Positions 23,509-27,500 of a DNA stretch of 27,500 nt are shown one piece after another (the first letter of the stretch is position 1; the number at the start of each line of letters is the position of its first letter). Source of the stretch: Symbiodinium natans (Eukaryota; Sar; Dinophyceae; Suessiales; Symbiodiniaceae); contig CAJNDS010002122.1 of NCBI GenBank assembly GCA_905221605.1, forward strand, positions 85,001-112,500, given 5' to 3'. The position numbers and the translations under genes are program-made. Below the pieces are notes generated by a model. It did no database searches, was not told the origin of the DNA, and saw only the letters and a program-made list of their open reading frames with translations.

Positions 23509-23929
23509 TACCCTAAAACCCTAAACCTAAACCCCCGGTTGAAAGAAGGATAGGCTCAAGCATGCTTCTTCGGGGGTCTACTTTGTTGATTTCAAGGCTT
23601 AGGATTCTAGGATTTGTTTGGCTTTAACATGTAGGATCAAGATTCGGTTTCAGGATTTTTTGGTACTTTTGAGCATTTGGGCCATCCAGAAAGAAGGACA
23701 TAGAAATTCGGGTGTTTGGCGCTGAGCATTTAGAATCAAATTTGGGGTGTAGGGTTTAGGAGCAGGAGGGTGGCCCAAAATGAGCCCGAACACACGAAAG
23801 CCCCCACCACCATCTCTACGACCTACATACAACCTGGTACGGGGCTGGTCTGACCCTTAAACCCTATGTGTTAAACCCATATGCCACAATGTCACACTGC
23901 TGGTTCGCCATTGGAATACAAAACCTGAG
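23509..23929. other. intron DNA, mostly unique
   Basis: Short CCCTAAA patch at 23509-23535, then unique DNA rich in TTTAGGATT-like words. A 60-codon minus-strand open frame (23650-23832) has no splice or composition support. Confidence 0.45.
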
Positions 23930-24057
23930 GTCCGTAAACCCCAAGCCCTAAGCCCTAAACGCTAAACCCCAAACCCTACACCCTACACCCTAAACCCTAA
24001 ACCCTAAACCCTAAACCCTACACCCTAAACCCTAAACCCTAAACCCTAAACCCTAAA
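23930..24057 (-). repeat. CCCTAAA array
   Basis: About 18 heptamers with CCCTACA variants. The last unit is CCCTAAATCC, which on the sense strand gives GGATTTAGGG and thus a GA instead of a GT donor for exon 7. Confidence 0.95.
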
Positions 24058-24059
24058 TC

Positions 24060-24142
24060 CTGCGGCATGAATCTCAGGTCGGCACCCCCTTCGCCGCCCT
24101 GCGGCACGCGCCGCTCAGAAGACGACGAAGCGACTGGAGGGC
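24060..24142 (-). CDS. putative exon 7, GA donor
   Basis: 83 nt reading PPVASSSERRVPQGGEGGAD then LRFMPQ. Acceptor AAGCCCCAGAAG|G. It ends CCGCAG followed by GATTTAGGG, a GA-type donor if the telomere-like repeat starts the intron as elsewhere. Phase 1 in completes the G left by exon 6. Confidence 0.55.
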
Positions 24143-24154
24143 CTTCTGGGGCTT

Positions 24155-24260
24155 GAGGTTTAGGATTTAGGGTTTAGGGTTTAGGGTTTAGGGTTTAGGG
24201 TGTAGGGTTAGGGCTCTAGGGTGTAGGGATTAGGGATTTAGGGCTTTGGGATTCAGGGTC
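24155..24260 (+). repeat. TTTAGGG array, degenerate at right
   Basis: About 14 units, drifting to GTGTAGGG and ATTAGGG. Confidence 0.9.
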
Positions 24261-24514
24261 TTGGGATCAAAGGGCTGAGAATCGAGAGATTGTGGACTTG
24301 TAAGGGCGCCGCAAGGCACCGACCTCGACTCAAAAACTCAAGGGACGAAAGGAGGGACCCTGATAAGGGACCTTTCTTTAGGGGTTCTTTAGGAGTTCTT
24401 TAGGGGTTCTTTAGGGGGCTACTTAGGTTTCATTAGGGAAAGGTATATACCGGTGTTCTAGAGGGGAAGAAGATGAAGGGTCCCTTGTAGGTGTCCTCCT
24501 TATAGCCCTCAAAA
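24261..24514. other. intron interior with repeat D, inverted copy
   Basis: 24350-24445 is the inverse of 600-690: AGGAGGGACCCTGATAAGGG and CTACTTAGG match on the opposite strand. A direct TTCTTTAGGGG repeat lies at 24380-24412. 24478-24510 is a further D-like fragment. Confidence 0.6.
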
Positions 24515-24653
24515 ACCCCTAAACCCTAAACCCTAAACCCTAAACCCTAAACCCTAAACCCTAAACCCTAAACCCTACACCCTTCCCTAAACCCTAAACC
24601 CTAAACCCTAAACCCTAAACCCTAAACCCTAAACCCTACACCTTACACCCTTA
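24515..24653 (-). repeat. CCCTAAA array
   Basis: About 18 heptamers, directly after exon 6 on the sense strand. Confidence 0.95.
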
Positions 24654-24654
24654 C

Positions 24655-24725
24655 CGGCAGCCAGCGCACCTCCAAACTCTTTCAAGAGATCGTCGAAGGC
24701 CACTGAATCCAATCGCCTTCCGGTG
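24655..24725 (-). CDS. putative exon 6
   Basis: 71 nt reading RRLDSVAFDDLLKEFGGALA then A. The acceptor CTGCAAAG follows CCCTAAACCC; donor GCCG|GTAAGG is near consensus. A later acceptor (GGATTCAG, exon start 24702) would match the phase of exon 5. Continues into exon 7 as FGGALAAGPPVASSS. Confidence 0.6.
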
Positions 24726-24734
24726 CTTTGCAGG

Positions 24735-24933
24735 GGGTTTAGGGTTTAGGGGTTTAGGGGTTTAGGGGTTTAGGGGTTCAGGGGTTTAGGGGTTTAGGGG
24801 TTTAGGGGGGTTTAGGGGGGTTTTGGGGGGTTTTGGGGGGCTTAGGGGTTTAGGGGTTTAGGGGTTTAGGGGTTTAGGGGCTTAGGGGTTTAGGGGCTTA
24901 GGGGTTTAGGGGTTGGGGGGGGGGGGGGGGGGG
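24735..24933 (+). repeat. variant array TTTAGGGG with terminal G run
   Basis: About 22 units of the 8-mer TTTAGGGG rather than the heptamer, ending in about 18 G. A locally homogenised variant. Confidence 0.95.
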
Positions 24934-25640
24934 AGAGGGTTTAAATTACCAGGATGTGCGAATGAAACCCATTAAGAGCCCAATAAACTTGTAATCAAAG
25001 GCTTAATTAGGTTATTATACTATTATTACGTTCCTTTTACCCGTTTGCTACATTGTGAGAATTCTCTGTGCAAATAGCCCATGAAGAAGCTAATACAAAT
25101 AATATTGACGGGGTCCTGTAATTATAGATTTATCAACGAACAAAGGACCCCTATAACATTGTATCCAAAATATAAGGATAAAAGACTTCTCCTTCATTTG
25201 GAAGGCTAAAAATAGAATTATTATTCCAAAATTCCAGTCAAATATATAATTTTACCGAGTTTGTGTTTGGAGTTATGGTTTTCTTGTTATTCGGGCCTTC
25301 TATAGAATACTTGCTGCCGCAATTTATTTATATTATTAACAGGCCCCATTTTTCCCTAATTTGCTAGGATTAGTTTCGTGTCTTCGCTTCTTTCGCGCAA
25401 TTCTCTTACTAATTATGCGTGAAGTAAACGAACGAAAGGAACGCAGGAAATGCATGAACTTTAATGATTCGCATGTGCTCTTGAAAAATACGATTATGCG
25501 CGTACGAAACGATTATACGAACGAATACGCGCTTGCATTTCATTTAAGAAAATAGTTGGTGTTCGCAAGCACAATTATTCATAACATGTTGTACGCTTTT
25601 TTTCTTATCTTTTCACATCTAGTAAATTTTGTGAGATGAT
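24934..25640. other. AT-rich island
   Basis: About 700 bp, clearly richer in A and T than all surrounding DNA, with no telomere-like repeat. A plus-strand frame at 25361-25555 ends TAG and contains REVNERKERRKCMNFNDSHV. It could be a decayed insertion (organellar or mobile) or intron DNA. I find no terminal repeats and recognise no gene. Confidence 0.5.
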
Positions 25641-25762
25641 CATGACCTGGGAAAACCCAATCTTTCCGGGCCGCACCTGACTGCTTAACAGTCTCGAGCA
25701 CTGGCGGGATGATAAATATACCAGACAACAAGAAACCAGGAACTAAGGCAGTGCCTCTCCAC

Positions 25763-25950
25763 CGAATCCAGGAACCGTCGGCGCATGAGAGATGAAAGGA
25801 CCGGTCGTGCTGGCAGTAATCTGCGCACGGGTCCCGTGCTCATGCGTGGCAGCAGTAAGACAGGAGCTCTCCAGGTCCTTCAGCTCTGACTGAGGCTTTG
25901 TAACTCCAAGCTCCACATCGTGGCCGAGAGCAGCACGAAGTTCGTCGAAG
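25763..25950 (-). CDS. putative exon 5
   Basis: 188 nt, 62 codons: FDELRAALGHDVELGVTKPQ, SELKDLESSCLTAATHEHGT, then RAQITASTTGPFISHAP. Acceptor CCCTAAAG right at the telomere-like array; donor TTCG|GTGGAG (phase 1), or GC after GGAGAG. After exons 42 and 49, the longest exon-like frame, with balanced amino-acid composition. Confidence 0.65.
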
Positions 25951-25951
25951 C

Positions 25952-26007
25952 TTTAGGGTTTAGGGTTTAGGGTTTAGGGTTTAGGGTTTAGGGTTTAGGG
26001 TTTAGGG
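25952..26007 (+). repeat. TTTAGGG array
   Basis: 8 perfect heptamers between exons 4 and 5, making that intron only about 70 nt. Confidence 0.97.
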
Positions 26008-26022
26008 AAATTAGAGGGAAGC

Positions 26023-26052
26023 ATTGTCAGGATCTGGCTCAGGTTGCCATTC
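26023..26052 (-). CDS. possible exon 4
   Basis: 30 nt reading NGNLSQILT. Acceptor CACCCGATCGTTCAG|G after a T/C-rich tract; GC donor after ACAAT, phase 2 matching exon 5 (joined SQILTIFDELRAALG). Another frame, EWQPEPDPDNASL, ends in a stop. Confidence 0.35.
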
Positions 26053-26324
26053 CTGAACGATCGGGTGATCATGGTTAAGAGAAAAGGAGATGTTAGACAT
26101 ATGGCCGGGTTATTAATCGTATGCGTGCGTCTTTAGGGTTTGAAGGCAGGTACATGGTCCCTGAATGAGGTTCCTCACCCTCTTTACGACCCCTTGGGTT
26201 CTTATGGGATATATAAAGGGTATATAAGGGTTCCAATTCCGGGCCCATACTAAGGTGCCCTAAATCCCAAAGTCTGAGCATCGTGAGGTTTCGGGTCTAC
26301 GCTTTCGAGTAGAAGCCTTAAGCC
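26053..26324. other. intron interior, unique
   Basis: Unique DNA; 26195-26265 has repeat C/D-like words (GGTATATAAGGG, GGGCCCATACTAAGG). A minus-strand frame near 26285-26320 (ASTRKRRPETSRC) is possible but not called. Confidence 0.45.
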
Positions 26325-26403
26325 GGGTTTAGGGTTTAGGGTTTAGGGTTTAGGGTTTAGGGTTTAGGGTTTAGGGTTTAGGGTTTAGGGTTTAGGGCTT
26401 AGG
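26325..26403 (+). repeat. TTTAGGG array
   Basis: 11 heptamers, nearly perfect. Confidence 0.97.
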
Positions 26404-26632
26404 CACTGAAACTAGCACCTAGCAACCCTAGCTGCGACTTGCCCATCTCCATCAGTGAGCTATAATACTTGCCGATCAGAATTCACGCTAAAGCCAAAAA
26501 CCATACAAGGCCTAAACCCCTACGGGTTTAGGGTTTAGGGTTTAGGGTTTAGGGTCTAGGGTTTGGGGTTTAGGGTTTAGGGTTTAGGGTTTAGGGTTTA
26601 GGGGTTAAGCTTAAACCCTAAACTCAGTACAC
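26404..26632. other. intron: unique DNA then TTTAGGG array
   Basis: Unique DNA 26404-26523, where the sense strand has a fine acceptor (GGTTTTTGGCTTTAG at 26488) but only a 19-nt open piece; then TTTAGGG at 26524-26610. Confidence 0.6.
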
Positions 26633-26673
26633 CTTGAACGCCTACTGGAGGGCTCATACTCTTCATGGTACCC
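26633..26673 (-). CDS. putative exon 3
   Basis: 41 nt reading GYHEEYEPSSRRS. Acceptor GGGCTCGTGTAG|G, donor TCAAG|GTGTAC. A second open frame (GTMKSMSPPVGVQ) cannot be excluded. Confidence 0.4.
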
Positions 26674-26688
26674 CTACACGAGCCCGAA

Positions 26689-26835
26689 ACCCTAAACCCC
26701 AAACCCTAAATCGCTCTACCCTAAGCCCTAAACCCTAAATCCTAAACCCTAAGACCTTAACCCTAAATGCTAAACCCAAAACCCTACCCAAAACCCTAAA
26801 TCCCAAACCCAAATCCTAAACCCCAAACCCTAAAC
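26689..26835 (-). repeat. CCCTAAA array, degenerate
   Basis: About 20 units with CCCAAAC and CCTAAAT variants, directly after exon 2 on the sense strand. Confidence 0.9.
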
Positions 26836-26921
26836 CTTCCCCTCCCCTCTTCTCCCCGGCGCTTGTGAGGCCGCGCGATGCGCAGGACAAACTCGACGAA
26901 GAAGCGGAGGACATCGGGGTC
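26836..26921 (-). CDS. putative exon 2
   Basis: 86 nt reading DPDVLRFFVEFVLRIARPHK then RRGEEGRG, an amphipathic helix with a basic tail. Acceptor CTAAAACCCTAG|G, donor GGAAG|GTTTAGGG, phase 0 in and 2 out. The plus strand offers a competing pyrimidine tract and the frame DKLDEEAEDIGVL. Confidence 0.5.
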
Positions 26922-26970
26922 CTAGGGTTTTAGGGTTTAGGGTTTAGGGTTTAGGGTTTAGGGTTTAGGG
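26922..26970 (+). repeat. TTTAGGG array
   Basis: 7 heptamers. Confidence 0.95.
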
Positions 26971-26974
26971 TTTC

Positions 26975-27024
26975 CTAGCTTGGCTGCATTTGGGAGGGTA
27001 GCTATAAATTAAATGTTTAGCTGC
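26975..27024 (-). CDS. possible exon 1 of the window
   Basis: 50 nt reading AAKHLIYSYPPKCSQA. Acceptor TTTTCTTAACAAG|G, assumed GA donor after GCTAG. Weak; the phase does not match exon 2. Confidence 0.25.
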
Positions 27025-27094
27025 CTTGTTAAGAAAACCCAATAAACCCAAAAAGGGATAAGGATCTGAAGTTACAGTAAAGTACCACAAAGCT

Positions 27095-27500
27095 AGGGTT
27101 TTAGGGTTTGAGGGTTTTAGGGCTTTCGGGTTTTGAGGTTTGAGGGTTTTAGGGTTTGAAGGTTTTAGGGCTTTAAGGTTTTAGGGCTTTCGGGTTTTCG
27201 GGTTTACGGGTTCAAGGTTAAGGAATTTAGGGTTTTGGGGCTTTGGGGTTTTAGGGTTTTAGGGTTTAGGGTTGAAGGGCTTTAGAGTTTAGGGTTTTAG
27301 GGCTTTAGGGTTTTAGGGTTTTAGGGTTTGAGGGTTTTAGGGCTTTCGGGTTTTCGGGTTCTAGAACATACGGTTTTAGGGTTTTGGGATTTTAGGGTTT
27401 CAGGGTTTTGGGGTTTAAGGGCCAAGGGTTAAGGGATTTAGGGTTTTGGGGTTTTAGGGTTTAAGGTTTAAGGGTTTTAGAGTTTAGGGTTTTAGGGTTT
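27095..27500 (+). repeat. variant array, TTTTAGGG type, running off the window
   Basis: About 50 units of GGGTTTTAGGG / GGCTTTCGGG / TTTGAGGG, mostly an 8-mer with an extra T and strongly drifted. Continues past the window end. Confidence 0.9.

Noticed and set aside
25361-25555. 64-codon plus-strand frame in the AT-rich island as a gene
   Set aside because: No recognisable family, no start or splice context, surrounding DNA non-coding. Described under the island instead.

Overview
This is nuclear eukaryotic DNA, most probably from a dinoflagellate alga. There is no prokaryote-style gene layout. The window is dominated by about 80 short arrays of the plant/algal telomere heptamer TTTAGGG, in both orientations. 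Between them lie GC-rich pieces of 20-340 bp that read as small exons, plus AT-richer unique DNA and short repeats. The dinoflagellate assignment is an inference. It rests on TTTAGGG repeats, on candidate introns that start GT, GC or GA and end AG before a G (known from symbiodiniacean genomes), and on very short exons in very repetitive introns. No marker gene confirms it.

Main reading: the minus strand carries one long gene, or a few same-strand genes, cut into at least 45 candidate exons. The stop codon of the last one is at 65-67. Arrays follow a rule. On the + strand many exons have CCCTAAA repeats on the left and TTTAGGG repeats on the right. Read along the minus (sense) strand, such an intron opens with GTTTAGGG repeats and closes with CCCTAAA repeats just before the acceptor AG. 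These introns therefore have telomere-like inverted ends and could fold into long hairpins. Several runs of neighbouring exons agree in splice phase and read as continuous protein: 1747 down to 65, 2507 to 2301, 13616 to 12440, 19235 to 18747, 21164 to 20692, and 24725 to 24060. I recognise no protein family. The predicted product has charged, heptad-like helical stretches (10120-4128 and 2357-1684), a proline-rich exon (3125-3461), a Lys/Arg/Glu-rich exon (14908-15021), a hydrophobic stretch (14139-12829), and a C-terminal segment resembling a degenerate EF-hand.

Region by region: 1-324 is the last exon. 325-5730 holds ten further exons with telomere-like introns, a MITE and two copies of dispersed repeat A. 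5736-10034 is one giant intron containing a composite repeat (6444-9663) with a 21-bp palindromic array and a 2-kb, 80-bp satellite. 10035-15126 is exon-rich. 15267-16268 holds a truncated MITE and a second, shorter copy of the composite repeat. 16323-24725 is again exon/telomere mosaic with a third MITE and dispersed repeats. 24934-25640 is an AT-rich island. 25763-26921 has more exons, and the window ends in degenerate TTTTAGGG-type repeat. I saw no tRNA, rRNA, CRISPR array, retroelement protein or prokaryotic feature. All exon borders were called by eye with freedom to choose splice sites and frames, so individual entries are hypotheses.
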